From Aureimonas psammosilenae (GTDB lineage Bacteria; Pseudomonadota; Alphaproteobacteria; Rhizobiales; Rhizobiaceae): a stretch of 64,000 nucleotides of DNA. The stretch lies in assembly GCF_009176975.1 (NCBI RefSeq), contig NZ_WEZG01000007.1, positions 62,001 through 126,000 on the forward strand. Direction: 5' to 3'. Made by a program: the position numbers and the translations under genes. Below are positions 32,249-41,281 of the stretch, piece after piece. The notes below the pieces were generated by a model. The model made no database searches, was not told the origin of the DNA, and saw only the letters and a program-made list of their open reading frames with translations. The stretch's first letter is position 1. Each line of letters begins with the position of its first letter.

Positions 32249-32581
32249 ATGCTTCGCATTCTGTCCATTCTTGTCCTCGGTCTTCTTGCCGGCTGCATGA
32301 GCACCGAGGAGCAGCTTGCCGTGCTTCAGGAAAACAACGCGATCAGCGCGACGCCATCCACGTCGCCCGGCTTCGACTATACGGTTCTCATCCGCAACCT
32401 GCGGCCGCTCGGCGTCGACCCCACCCTGCGCGCCGATCGCGAGCGCATCGTTGCGGGCTATCTCGGCGCCAAATGCCCGACGCCGACCATTGTGGACGAA
32501 ACGGAACTCACCACCAACCAGCCGATGCTGAGCAAAAGCTCCAAGGACTACGCCGTGCGTGTCGCCTGCGCGCGGAGCTGA
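32249..32581 (+). CDS. Small lipoprotein of unknown function
   Basis: A 110-residue protein with a clear lipobox: MLRILSILVLGLLAGC, Cys at residue 16. The mature part is mixed, ending with a Cys-containing VACARS. No family is recognised. The start could also be a GTG one codon earlier. Confidence 0.7.
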   Translation: MLRILSILVLGLLAGCMSTEEQLAVLQENNAISATPSTSPGFDYTVLIRNLRPLGVDPTLRADRERIVAGYLGAKCPTPTIVDETELTTNQPMLSKSSKDYAVRVACARS

Positions 32582-32610
32582 CGGAGTCGCGAGGATATCC
32601 GCGCAAAGAA

Positions 32611-32640
32611 AAAGCCCCGCGCTAGGCGGGGCTTTTCACG
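32611..32640. terminator. Bidirectional intrinsic terminator
   Basis: AAAGCCCCGC pairs with GCGGGGCTTT around GCTAG. A-run and T-run flank it on the two sides, so it serves both the plus-strand lipoprotein gene and the convergent PepSY gene. Confidence 0.88.
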
Positions 32641-32662
32641 GGAAGCCGGTTGGAAGTCCGGT

Positions 32663-33022
32663 TCAGCGCACCGAGATCACATCGCCGGTGATCCGGTCGA
32701 TGTCCACGGTGATGTCCCGGCCGCGACGGTCGGCGCCATCGACGCGAAAGGAGCGGCGGCGTTCGGTGACGTTGTCCACGTCGCGCACGCCTTCGGAACG
32801 AGCGATGCGAATGGCTTCGCGTTGCGAGATGCCTTGATCGCGCCGGACATCATCGCGCCGGACATCGCGATCGCGCACATCACGGTCGCGGGCGTCGCGA
32901 TCACGCGGGTCGATCACGCGCACGCCGTTCGGGCCGATCTCGATGCCCTGCGCCATGGCGGGCGCGGTCACGCTGGTCAGGCCCAAGGCGAGAATGCCCG
33001 CGATCATCAGTTTGTTCTTCAT
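32663..33022 (-). CDS. Periplasmic PepSY-domain-like protein with DRD repeats
   Basis: A 119-residue protein with a signal peptide (cleavage after PAMAQ). Residues 38-62 are an Asp/Arg repeat (DRDARDRDVRDRDVRRDDVR). The C-terminal part is PepSY-like: GISQREAIRIARSEGVRDVD and then GRDITVDIDRITGDVISV. PepSY domains often modulate secreted peptidases. The repeat is encoded by imperfect 9-12 base repeats and is not a CRISPR. Confidence 0.75.
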   Translation of the reverse strand: MKNKLMIAGILALGLTSVTAPAMAQGIEIGPNGVRVIDPRDRDARDRDVRDRDVRRDDVRRDQGISQREAIRIARSEGVRDVDNVTERRRSFRVDGADRRGRDITVDIDRITGDVISVR

Positions 33023-33241
33023 TCTCGAGTCTCCTCAAGTTCTCGTTCGGCATGGACGCGTGGCCCAATCCGGTTGAAGTTCAAAAGACGATCCGGCGGC
33101 ATTTGGTTCCCGAAGCTTGGCGCGAGGGCGAGTTCTTCCGGGGTTGGACTTGGCGGCCGGGGGTGCATCGCGTAAGGAGCGCGCGTCCCGGCGGCACGAT
33201 GTCGCGCAGGATCGCGCCAGCGAAAGGCGAGAGATCGACAT

Positions 33242-34546
33242 ATGGTGGCGACCGACATCGCAACACGGGTTTGGAACCACACGTTCAAGCTCGATCCGAT
33301 CGTGCGCTCGCTCCTCGATACGGACTTCTACAAGCTCCTGATGCTGCAGATGATCTGGGGACTGCACGGCGACACGCAAGTTTCCTTCTCGCTGATCAAC
33401 CGCAACAAGGCCGTGCGGATCGCCGACGAGATCGACGAGGCGGAGTTGAGAGCCCAGCTCGACCATGCCCGCACGGTGCGCCTGACCAAGCGCGAGATGA
33501 TCTGGCTCGCCGGCAACAGCTTCTACGGCTCGACGCAGATTTTCCGCCCGGCCTTTCTGGAATGGTTCGAGAACTTCCAGCTCCCCGAATACGAGCTGAA
33601 GCGCGTCGACGGGCAGTTCGAACTCTCCTTCCATGGGTCTTGGGCGCATACCACGATGTGGGAGATTCCGGCGCTCGCCGTCATCAACGAGCTTCGCTCG
33701 CGCGCGGCCTTGAAGGATTACGGACGATTCGAGCTCGACGTCCTTTACGCCCGCGCCAAGGCCAAGATGTGGGAAAAGGTCGAGCGGCTGCGCGATCTGC
33801 CCAACCTTCGCATCTCGGATTTCGGCACGCGCCGCCGTCATTCCTTCCTGTGGCAGCGCTGGTGCGTGGAGGCCCTGAAGGAGGGGCTCGGCGACAATTT
33901 CATCGGTTCCTCCAATGTCCTCCTCGCCATGGACAACGACGTCGAAGCCATCGGCACCAACGCGCACGAGCTGCCGATGGTGATGGCCGCGCTTGCCGAT
34001 GGCGACGAGGCCCTGCGCCAAGCGCCCTACGAAATCCTGAAGGACTGGCAGAGCTACTACGGCGGCAATCTTCTGGTCGTCCTGCCGGACGCCTTCGGCA
34101 CGGAGTCCTTTCTCAGCGGCGCGCCCGGCTGGCTGACCGACTGGACGGGCTTCCGGCCGGACTCCGCCCCGCCCATCGAAGGGGGCGAGCGCATTCTCGA
34201 CTGGTGGAAGGCGCACGGCATCGACCCGACCGAGAAGCTTCTGGTCTTTTCCGACGGCATGGATGTCGACGGCATCGAGGAGACCTACCGCCATTTCGAA
34301 GGTCGCTCGCGCATGAGCTTCGGTTGGGGCACCAACCTCACCAACGACTTCCGCGATATCGAGCCCCATGGCGGCGACGGGCTGGAAGCGATCTCGCTCG
34401 TCTGCAAGGTGGCGACGGTGAACGATCGTCCGGCAGTGAAGCTTTCCGACAATCCGGCGAAGTCCACCGGGATCCCGTCGGAGATCGAGCGTTATCGGCG
34501 CGTTTTCGGCACGCCGTCGAATATTTCCCGTCAGGTCCGCGTTTGA
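33242..34546 (+). CDS. pncB: Nicotinate phosphoribosyltransferase
   Basis: A 434-residue enzyme that joins nicotinate to PRPP in NAD salvage. Visible marks are [20 protein letters not shown] at the N-terminus, [20 protein letters not shown], the loop [26 protein letters not shown], and [14 protein letters not shown] with the phosphorylated His. Length is typical of PncB type I. The ATG is preceded by GAGAGATCGACAT. Confidence 0.95.
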   Translation: MVATDIATRVWNHTFKLDPIVRSLLDTDFYKLLMLQMIWGLHGDTQVSFSLINRNKAVRIADEIDEAELRAQLDHARTVRLTKREMIWLAGNSFYGSTQIFRPAFLEWFENFQLPEYELKRVDGQFELSFHGSWAHTTMWEIPALAVINELRSRAALKDYGRFELDVLYARAKAKMWEKVERLRDLPNLRISDFGTRRRHSFLWQRWCVEALKEGLGDNFIGSSNVLLAMDNDVEAIGTNAHELPMVMAALADGDEALRQAPYEILKDWQSYYGGNLLVVLPDAFGTESFLSGAPGWLTDWTGFRPDSAPPIEGGERILDWWKAHGIDPTEKLLVFSDGMDVDGIEETYRHFEGRSRMSFGWGTNLTNDFRDIEPHGGDGLEAISLVCKVATVNDRPAVKLSDNPAKSTGIPSEIERYRRVFGTPSNISRQVRV

Positions 34547-34669
34547 GAAAATCCGCCCTCGCAAGGCGATTCATTTGCGGGCAGAGCATCAGGTGACGCG
34601 CGGCCTTTCGCAATGCCGCAAAATTCCTATCTTCCGTCCGATCGTTCGAAGAAGAGCCCGACTTTACCC

Positions 34670-35494
34670 ATGACCGCGACTGCGACCGAAGCCTCGTCCG
34701 GCACCGCTTCCACCTTTCCGATTCCCGCCGGCGTCTTTGCTGAGACCGTGACGGAGGTGCAGCACTATACCGACCGCCTGTTCCGATTCCGAATGACCCG
34801 GCCGGACGGTTTCCGCTTCCGCTCCGGCGAGTTCGTGATGATCGGCCTGCCGAATGCCGAAAAGCCGGTCTACCGCGCTTATTCCATCGCGAGCCCCGCC
34901 TGGGACGAGGAGTTGGAATTCTTCTCCATCAAGGTGCCGGGCGGCCCGCTCACCGAACATCTGCAGAAGATCCGCGAAGGCGACACCGTCCTGATGCGCA
35001 AGAAGTCGACGGGCACGCTCGTCGCCGACGCGCTTCTGCCGGGCAAGCGGCTTTATCTCTTCTCCACCGGCACCGGCATCGCGCCTTTCGCCTCCGTCGC
35101 GCGCGATCCCGACATCTACGAGAAGTTCGAGAAGGTCGTGATCACGCAGACCTGCCGCCAGCTCGATGAACTGACCTATGGCCAGGAACTCGTGGACAAG
35201 ATCCTGTCGGACGAGCTGATGAGCGAGTTCGCCGGGGGTAAGCTCCTTCTCCATTCCACCGCGACGCGGGAAGGGCCGGACAAGGGCGAGCGCATCACCA
35301 ACCTGATCGAAAGCGGCAAGCTGTTTTCCGATCTCGGCCTGCCGCCCTTCGACCCCGAAACCGACCGCGCCATGATCTGCGGCTCGATGGAGATGCTGAA
35401 GGACACGGCGGCGATGATGGAGCGCTTCGGTCTCGTGGAAGGCTCCAATTCCAGCCCCGGCACCTATGTGGTGGAGCGCGCTTTCGTCGACTGA
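34670..35494 (+). CDS. fpr: Ferredoxin/flavodoxin--NADP+ reductase
   Basis: A 274-residue FAD enzyme that transfers electrons between NADPH and ferredoxin or flavodoxin. FAD-binding text is VYRAYSIASPAWDEELEF; NADP-binding text is LYLFSTGTGIAPFASVARDP and MICGSMEMLKDTAAMM; the C-terminus VERAFVD is typical of bacterial FPRs. The start at 34670 gives a normal N-terminus; an upstream in-frame ATG at 34613 would add 19 unconserved residues. Confidence 0.93.
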   Translation: MTATATEASSGTASTFPIPAGVFAETVTEVQHYTDRLFRFRMTRPDGFRFRSGEFVMIGLPNAEKPVYRAYSIASPAWDEELEFFSIKVPGGPLTEHLQKIREGDTVLMRKKSTGTLVADALLPGKRLYLFSTGTGIAPFASVARDPDIYEKFEKVVITQTCRQLDELTYGQELVDKILSDELMSEFAGGKLLLHSTATREGPDKGERITNLIESGKLFSDLGLPPFDPETDRAMICGSMEMLKDTAAMMERFGLVEGSNSSPGTYVVERAFVD

Positions 35495-35502
35495 CGGCGG
35501 CG

Positions 35503-35751
35503 TCAGCCCCGCCCGAAGGCCTTGAAGGCGACGGTGGTGAAGGTATCCGCCACTCCGTCGAGCGTTTGAAGACGCTCGGTGACGAAATGGCCGATATCCT
35601 GGTCGTCGGGCAGGTAGAACTTGGCGATCAGATCGTAATGGCCCGAGGTGGAATGCACCTCGGACACTTCCTCGATCGCTTCCACCAACGCGTCGGCGAC
35701 GCCATAGGCCCGGCCGGGCCGGCACTTGAACTGAACGAGGATCGTCTGCAT
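35503..35751 (-). CDS. Stand-alone Lrp/AsnC ligand-binding (RAM) domain protein
   Basis: An 82-residue protein containing only the RAM domain of Lrp/AsnC regulators: MQTILVQFKCRPGRAYGVAD, then SGHYDLIAKFYL and FVTERLQTLDGVADTFTTVA. There is no helix-turn-helix, so it cannot bind DNA itself and may sense an amino acid and partner with another Lrp protein. AGGAGAG precedes the ATG. Confidence 0.85.
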   Translation of the reverse strand: MQTILVQFKCRPGRAYGVADALVEAIEEVSEVHSTSGHYDLIAKFYLPDDQDIGHFVTERLQTLDGVADTFTTVAFKAFGRG

Positions 35752-35798
35752 CGCTGCTCTCCTGTGGCGCAACGGGGTGACGCGGGACGGCGGCGAAG

Positions 35799-37556
35799 TC
35801 AATCGCCGAGCGCGAGCCCTTCGCGGCGCGGATCGACGCCGCCTTCCAGCCCTTGCGGCGTGATGCGGATCGCGTGAAGGCCGGAATTGAGGTCCGTGAC
35901 CTTGGTTTGGAAGCCGAGCGCCTTCAGCGCGGCTTCCTTCGCCTCGGCTTGCGTTCCCTTCTCGATCTCGAAGACCTGCCCGCGATGGAGAAGATGCGGC
36001 ATGGCGAGGGCGTCCGCGACGTTCATGTCCCAGTCGAGAACCGCGACGAGCGCCTGCGCCACGAAGCCGATGATGGAGGAGCCGCCGGGCGAGCCGATGG
36101 CGAGAACGGGCTCGCCGTTCTCGATCACGATCGTCGGGGCCATGGAAGAGCGCGGCCGCTTGCCGGGCTCCACGCGGTTGGCGATGGCCAAGCCGTTCTC
36201 GTGCGTCGCGAAGGAGAAGTCCGTCAGCTCGTTGTTGAGAAGATAGCCGTTCACCATCAACCGCGAGCCGAAGCCGTTCTCGATTGTTGTCGTCATGGAC
36301 ACTACGTTGCCCGCTTTGTCGCGAATGACGAAATGGCTGGTGGAGGGCAGTTCCAGGCTTTGGTCGTCGGCCCGGTCCAGAAGAGCATGGTCGAAGGCCG
36401 GCATCCCGGCTTCCGCCTTCTCGATGGCGCGGGGGCTTTCGAGAAGCTTGGCGCGGGATGCCAGATAACCGGGATCAAGAAGGCCCTTCACCGGGACGGC
36501 CACGAAGTCCTCGTCGGCGAGGTAGCGGTTGCGGTCGGCGAAGGCGAGGCGGGAAGCGTCGCCGATCAGTCGCCAGGACTGGATGTCGTCGCTTCCGAGC
36601 GCGCGCATGTCGGTCGGCTGGAGAAGGCCGAGGATCTGGGCGACCGCGACCCCGCCGGAAGAAGGCGGTCCCATGCCGCAGATCTCGTAGACCCGATAAG
36701 GTGCGCAGACGGGCGGGCGCTCCTTCACCTCGTAGTCTTCCAGATCGTTCAAGGACAGCGTGCCGGGATTGGGCTTGCCGTCGAGGCCTGTCGCATCCCG
36801 CACCGCCGCCACGAGCTTTTCCGCGTTCGGCCCGGAATAGAACCCGTCCAGCCCTTGCCGGGCGATCCGCTCCAGCGTGTCGGCATAGGCCGGGTTCTTC
36901 AAGGTCGCGCCGGCTTCGAGCGGCTGGCCGTTCGGGAAGAAGTAATCGCGCATGGTCACGGACTGCGCGAGATCGGGATCGGCGGCGAGCAGCGAATGCA
37001 AACGCTCCGACACCGGAAAGCCGTTTCGCGCCAGCCTGATCGCCGGCTCCACGACGCGCCGCCACGACAGAAGGCCGTGGCGGGCATGGACGTTGGCCAG
37101 AAGCTTCACCGTGCCGGGCGTTCCGACCGAGCGCCCGCCGACAACTGCCGGCAGGAACTTCAAGGGCTGCCCATTCTCGTCCAGGAAGAGCTTCGGCGTC
37201 GCGGCGGCCGGCGCGGTTTCGCGACCGTCGAAGGTGGTCAGGCGCTTTTCTTGCCCATCCCAGAAAAGCAGGAATGCGCCGCCGCCGATGCCGGAGGATT
37301 GCGGCTCCACCAGCCCCAGGACGAGCTGCACCGCGACCAGCGCATCCGCCGCATTGCCGCCTTCGCGCAGTATGGAGCGCCCGGCCTCCGCCGCCAGCGG
37401 ATGGGCGGCGACCACCATCTGCTCCCAGGCCTTCACGAGGGGCTTTGCCGCCGTTCCGGTCGCGGCTTCCGGCATCGGCCGGTCCACGAACTGCTGCGCG
37501 CCCGCTGGGTTGGCGAGAAGAACGAGAAGGCTCGCGGCGATCAACAGGTTCTTCAT
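35799..37556 (-). CDS. ggt: Periplasmic gamma-glutamyltransferase
   Basis: A 585-residue Ntn hydrolase with a signal peptide (cleavage near NPAGAQ). It shows GGNAADALVAVQLVLGLVEP, SGIGGGAFLLFWDG and the autocleavage site LPSTSHFVIRDKAGN, where Thr of TSHF becomes the N-terminal nucleophile. GSRLMVNGYLLNNELTDF and GSPGGSSIIGFVAQAL follow in the small subunit. It transfers or hydrolyses gamma-glutamyl groups, including glutathione. Length and order are normal. Confidence 0.95.
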   Translation of the reverse strand: MKNLLIAASLLVLLANPAGAQQFVDRPMPEAATGTAAKPLVKAWEQMVVAAHPLAAEAGRSILREGGNAADALVAVQLVLGLVEPQSSGIGGGAFLLFWDGQEKRLTTFDGRETAPAAATPKLFLDENGQPLKFLPAVVGGRSVGTPGTVKLLANVHARHGLLSWRRVVEPAIRLARNGFPVSERLHSLLAADPDLAQSVTMRDYFFPNGQPLEAGATLKNPAYADTLERIARQGLDGFYSGPNAEKLVAAVRDATGLDGKPNPGTLSLNDLEDYEVKERPPVCAPYRVYEICGMGPPSSGGVAVAQILGLLQPTDMRALGSDDIQSWRLIGDASRLAFADRNRYLADEDFVAVPVKGLLDPGYLASRAKLLESPRAIEKAEAGMPAFDHALLDRADDQSLELPSTSHFVIRDKAGNVVSMTTTIENGFGSRLMVNGYLLNNELTDFSFATHENGLAIANRVEPGKRPRSSMAPTIVIENGEPVLAIGSPGGSSIIGFVAQALVAVLDWDMNVADALAMPHLLHRGQVFEIEKGTQAEAKEAALKALGFQTKVTDLNSGLHAIRITPQGLEGGVDPRREGLALGD

Positions 37557-37601
37557 GAGCCACGCTCCGGTTTGACGGAGCCGCGACCTTAGGAGAAGAC
37601 G

Positions 37602-38630
37602 ATGCCCGGTGAAAGCGCCGTTCGCGCCATCGCAAGGACCCGCAAAGCCATGGCCCCCGTCCTGATCGTCCATGTCCGCAACGGTGCGGAAGCCGAGGAG
37701 GCGATCCTCGGCGGCGCGTCCATCCTGTCGGTGGACGTGGAGGCGGCTGAAGAAATTGCGGCAAGGGCGGGCGGAAGAGCGGCGATCATGCTTCGCCTGG
37801 ATGCCGATTTTGGTCGGGAAGCGGCACGGGCTATCGCAGTCGCCGACAAGCTGGCCGTGGTTGTTCACGGGAAAGTCGCGATACCGTTGGAGGAAGCGAG
37901 CTCGCGCCTCGACGCGATGGCGCAGCGGCCGGAGCGCATCGCCGTGATCTTCGCCAATGACGGGCTGGAAGACGCCCCAGCGCCTGCGGTTCTGGCGAAA
38001 GCTGGCTTCGCAGACGTTCTCATCGACCTGGCCGACGAAAGCGCCGGCGGGCTTCCAGCACGGTTGGGTTTGCCAAAACTGCGCCGGCTTATCGACGCGA
38101 TGCGCGCGGAAGGCTTGCCGGTTCTTCTTGGCGGCGCGTTGGAAGCGCCCGACGTGCCGCGCCTTCGTGTTCTTTCTCCCGAGGCTCTCCTATTCGACAC
38201 TGGTCTTCGACGAAACGGCGCGCTGACGAGCGACGCCGTGCGCGACATCGCGTCACTGATTTCGGTTGAGCCCGCGGGCATTGCCGGATCCACCGACCGC
38301 ATCTTCCTGCGCGATCATGTGGTGGAAATGGAGATCGGCGCCTACGGCCACGAGCGGGGCCGTCGCCAACGCGTGCGCTTCAGCGTGGAAGTCGATGTTC
38401 CTTGCGCCGGTGCTTGTGCCGGCATGGGAGGCGTTTATTCCTACGACCTCATCGCCGATGCCATCGCGCTTCTCACCGACGGCGCGCATGTCGATTTCGT
38501 GGAAACGCTTGCCGAGGACCTGTCCGCCATGATTCTGGCCGATCCGCGTGTTGTCTCGGTTCGCATTCGCGTGGAAAAGCTGGATCTGGGTTCAGGAAGC
38601 TTCGGTATCGAAATTCTCCGCAACCGTTGA
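37602..38630 (+). CDS. Fusion of MfnB/DUF556-like domain and dihydroneopterin aldolase domain
   Basis: A 342-residue protein. Residues 1-225 look like the (5-formylfuran-3-yl)methyl phosphate synthase family (MfnB, DUF556): VLIVHVRNGAEAEEAILGGA, FADVLIDLADESAGGLP, LRRLIDAMRAEGLPVLLGGA. The lysines I recall as catalytic in MfnB appear not to be kept (for example SVDVEAAEEI and LIDLADES in place of DVKNP- and IDTAIK-type text). Residues 225-342 are FolB-like: EIGAYGHERGRRQRVRFSVE with the conserved Glu, and RIRVEKLDL with the conserved Lys. The enzyme may belong to a methanopterin/methanofuran-type cofactor route. Role is inference. Confidence 0.7.
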   Translation: MPGESAVRAIARTRKAMAPVLIVHVRNGAEAEEAILGGASILSVDVEAAEEIAARAGGRAAIMLRLDADFGREAARAIAVADKLAVVVHGKVAIPLEEASSRLDAMAQRPERIAVIFANDGLEDAPAPAVLAKAGFADVLIDLADESAGGLPARLGLPKLRRLIDAMRAEGLPVLLGGALEAPDVPRLRVLSPEALLFDTGLRRNGALTSDAVRDIASLISVEPAGIAGSTDRIFLRDHVVEMEIGAYGHERGRRQRVRFSVEVDVPCAGACAGMGGVYSYDLIADAIALLTDGAHVDFVETLAEDLSAMILADPRVVSVRIRVEKLDLGSGSFGIEILRNR

Positions 38631-38799
38631 TAATGCCACGAGGATTTGCCGCAGCGCAGCGACGATTGTCCGCAATTTTGCTGGAACCGATCGAAGCTGT
38701 TGCGGCTTGCCCCATTATCGCCATACGATGAAAGGCGAGGGGCGGATTGCCGCCTTCGGTTGTGCGGACTGGTAGTGCCGCGCCTGTGATGCGTGAAAG

Positions 38800-38817
38800 G
38801 CGCCGCCTTGGCGGCGC
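38800..38817. terminator. Perfect 8-bp GC hairpin ahead of the kinase gene
   Basis: GCGCCGCC pairs with GGCGGCGC around TT, ending 12 bases before the ATG at 38830. No T-run follows. It may be a weak terminator of the upstream fusion gene or a leader structure of the kinase. Confidence 0.4.
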
Positions 38818-38829
38818 GAAGGGTTGCTC

Positions 38830-39468
38830 ATGGATAATGTCGTCGTCGTCAAGCTGGGAGGTAGTTCGGCCAGTTCGCCCGATTTCGCGCGATGGATCGA
38901 GGCCGTCGAGAAGGCGACCGGCAATGTGGTGATCATTCCCGGTGGCGGTCCCTTCGCCAATACGGTTCGCCGCTATCAATCTCGCATCGGCTACGACGAG
39001 ACCGCCGCCCATGCCATGACCATTCTGGCGATGGAGCAGTTCGGCTATGCGTTGAAAAGCCTCGGCACGCGCATGGTGACGGCATCCAGCATCGAAGAGA
39101 TCGAGGCTGCTTTCACTGACGGCAAGATTCCGGTCTGGATGCCGGCGGGCGCCTCGCTGCAGCACGCGGAACTGCGCGACAATCACGAAGTGACGTCCGA
39201 TTCCATCGCCGCGTGGTTTGCCGGACGCCACCGCCGCTCCACCCTGCTTCTCGTGAAGCAGCTCGACGTGCCGGCCAACGCCACCGTGGAAACGCTGGTT
39301 CATGCCGAAATGGTCGACCCCGTCTTCCTGGACTTCCTGTTGCCCCAGACCCGCATCTTCCTGGCAGGTCCCGGCGACATCGCGCTGGCGGGCAAGCGTT
39401 TCGCCGAAGGCGGCGTGCCGGGGCGCGAACTTCGCAAGGCCACCGACATGCTGGACGCGGCCGAGTAG
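38830..39468 (+). CDS. Amino-acid-kinase-fold protein, MfnE-like
   Basis: A 212-residue kinase of the aspartate/glutamate/uridylate kinase superfamily. It shows the N-terminal VVVVKLGGSSASSPDFARWI, the nucleotide/phosphate loop NVVIIPGGGPFANTVRRYQS, and the late LLLVKQLDVPANATVE. MfnE-type enzymes phosphorylate aminomethylfuran phosphate in methanofuran synthesis; proteobacterial relatives occur in methanopterin-dependent C1 gene sets. Its place after the MfnB/FolB fusion supports that reading. The start at 38830 is the first ATG; a TTG two codons earlier is possible. Confidence 0.72.
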   Translation: MDNVVVVKLGGSSASSPDFARWIEAVEKATGNVVIIPGGGPFANTVRRYQSRIGYDETAAHAMTILAMEQFGYALKSLGTRMVTASSIEEIEAAFTDGKIPVWMPAGASLQHAELRDNHEVTSDSIAAWFAGRHRRSTLLLVKQLDVPANATVETLVHAEMVDPVFLDFLLPQTRIFLAGPGDIALAGKRFAEGGVPGRELRKATDMLDAAE

Positions 39469-39563
39469 GCGACCTTCCGTAAGGCGCTTTTCGCAGGCCC
39501 TTGCCCTCTTCCCGAACGATGGTCCACAAGACCGGGGCGAACGGCACGGAAGGGGCATGGGCA

Positions 39564-40103
39564 ATGGGCAGGGTGACGGCGCTCAGCGTCGATGGCACGC
39601 ATCGCTTCAGCAAGATCCGCGCGCCGCGCCTGCGCCTCCTGGCGGGGCTCGGCGTCGAGGGCGATGCCCATGCCGGCCGCACCGTCCAGCATCTGTCGCG
39701 CGTTCGCCGCGATCCTTCGCAGCCGAACCTGCGTCAGGTCCATCTGATCCACGAAGAACTCTTCGCGGAACTCGCCGACAAGGGCTTTGCCGTCGGCGCC
39801 GGCGATCTCGGCGAGAACGTCACGACGCAGGGCCTCGACCTTCTGTCCCTGCCGCGCGGGACGCGGCTTCACTTAGGGGCCGAGGCCGTCGTGGAATTGA
39901 CGGGCCTGCGCAATCCTTGCGTTCAGATCGACCGCTTCCAATCGGGTCTGATGCACGCCGTTCTCGACAAGGATGCGGCGGGCAATCTCATCCGCAAGGC
40001 CGGCGTCATGAGCGTGGTTCTCGCCGGCGGCGAGGTTCGCGAAGGCGATCGCGTCGCGGTGGAACTGCCGGAAGGTCCTGCCCAGCCGCTGGAGCCGGTA
40101 TGA
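39564..40103 (+). CDS. MOSC-domain protein
   Basis: A 179-residue MOSC domain (molybdenum-cofactor sulfurase C-terminal type). Marks are MGRVTALSVDGTHRFSKIRA, GVEGDAHAGRTVQHLSRVRR, GDLGENVTTQGLDLLSL and the Cys block ELTGLRNPCVQIDRFQ. MOSC proteins carry or use sulfurated Mo cofactor. It overlaps ureD by four bases (ATGA), so it is the first gene of the urease operon. In this island it could serve xanthine dehydrogenase, which needs sulfurated Moco; that link is inference. Confidence 0.88.
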   Translation: MGRVTALSVDGTHRFSKIRAPRLRLLAGLGVEGDAHAGRTVQHLSRVRRDPSQPNLRQVHLIHEELFAELADKGFAVGAGDLGENVTTQGLDLLSLPRGTRLHLGAEAVVELTGLRNPCVQIDRFQSGLMHAVLDKDAAGNLIRKAGVMSVVLAGGEVREGDRVAVELPEGPAQPLEPV

Positions 40104-40936
40104 GTCTCGCGCCGGGCTCGGTGCACGCTCCGGTTCCGATGCAGCGCGCCTTCGGGCGCGTCGCCGCCCGCGTGGCGGTCGACGACGGCGCGCCGCCGGT
40201 CACGCGGCTGAAGCGTCTCCATCAGGCCGGTTGCTTGAAGCTGCGCTTTCCGCGGCTGCCGGACGGGCGGCTGGAGGGCGTTCTCATCAACACATCCGGC
40301 GGATTGACCGGTGGCGACCGCATCGAGCAAAGCTTCGAGGCGGCGGATGGCGCGGCTCTCACCGTCACCACGCAGGCCGCCGAGCGGATCTATCGGGCAA
40401 GCTCCGGCGACGCGCGCGTTGCAACCAGCCTTCGCGTGGGGGAGGGCGGGCACCTCGCCTTCCTGCCCCAGGAAACCATTCTCTTCGACGGCGGCCGCCT
40501 TCGGCGCAATCTTGACATCGAGCTGGCGCCGGGGGCCGGTCTTCTCATCAGTGAAAGCGTCATTCTCGGCCGCGCGCTGATGGGCGAGGTGGTGCGCGAG
40601 GGGCTCTTTCGCGACTCCTGGCGCGTGCGCCGCAACGGCCGTCTCGTTTTTGCCGAAGAAGCGCGGATCGAGGGCAGTGTGGAAGCGCTCGCTTCGCGGC
40701 GTGCCGCGCTCGGCGAGATGCGGGCCTTCGCCACGATTCTCGCGACGATCCCCGAGGGCGGCGCGGATCTGGAAGCGGCCCGTGATCTCGTCGGAGACAC
40801 CGGCGGCGCGAGTGTCGTGGACGGGTTTCTCGTGGTGCGGCTGGCGGCCCCGAGCGGCTTTACCTTGCGCAAGCGCTTGATGCCGCTTCTCGCGGCCCTC
40901 GCCAAGGGCCCGCTTCCGCGCGTATGGTCGCTTTGA
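40100..40936 (+). CDS. ureD: Urease accessory protein UreD
   Basis: A 278-residue urease maturation factor that forms the UreD-F-G complex on apo-urease. Visible: LKRLHQAGCLKLRFPRLPDG, INTSGGLTGGDRIEQSFEAA, TTQAAERIYRASSGDA, LPQETILFDGGRLRRN and the end GFTLRKRLMPLLAALAKG. Length is normal. It overlaps the MOSC gene and is followed by ureA after 20 bases. Confidence 0.96.
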   Translation: MSLAPGSVHAPVPMQRAFGRVAARVAVDDGAPPVTRLKRLHQAGCLKLRFPRLPDGRLEGVLINTSGGLTGGDRIEQSFEAADGAALTVTTQAAERIYRASSGDARVATSLRVGEGGHLAFLPQETILFDGGRLRRNLDIELAPGAGLLISESVILGRALMGEVVREGLFRDSWRVRRNGRLVFAEEARIEGSVEALASRRAALGEMRAFATILATIPEGGADLEAARDLVGDTGGASVVDGFLVVRLAAPSGFTLRKRLMPLLAALAKGPLPRVWSL

Positions 40937-40956
40937 GAGGTTGAAGGGTTCGATTC

Positions 40957-41259
40957 ATGCAGTTGACGCCGAGGGAAAAGGACAAGCTCATCGTCGCCAT
41001 GGCGGCGGAGGTGGCGCGCAAGCGCTTGTCGCGCGGCGTGAAGCTGAACCATCCCGAAGCCATCGCCCTCATCACCGACTTCGTGGTGGAAGGCGCGCGC
41101 GACGGGCGCTCCGTCGCCGACCTGATGGAAGCCGGCGCCCATGTGGTGACGCGCGCGCAAGTCATGGAAGGCATCGCCGAGATGATCCACGACGTCCAGG
41201 TGGAGGCGACCTTTCCGGATGGCACCAAGCTCGTGACCGTCCACCACCCGATCCGCTGA
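40957..41259 (+). CDS. ureA: Urease subunit gamma
   Basis: The classical 100-residue gamma subunit: [40 protein letters not shown] and the end [16 protein letters not shown]. It is the small structural subunit of the (UreABC)3 enzyme. It is separate from ureB, as usual in proteobacteria. Confidence 0.98.
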   Translation: MQLTPREKDKLIVAMAAEVARKRLSRGVKLNHPEAIALITDFVVEGARDGRSVADLMEAGAHVVTRAQVMEGIAEMIHDVQVEATFPDGTKLVTVHHPIR

Positions 41260-41281
41260 ACGAAAGCAAACCCGAAGCAGC

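Noticed and set aside
32830-32920. Short tandem repeats that could suggest a CRISPR or satellite
   Set aside because: They encode the Asp/Arg repeat of the PepSY-like protein; units are 9-12 bases without spacers.
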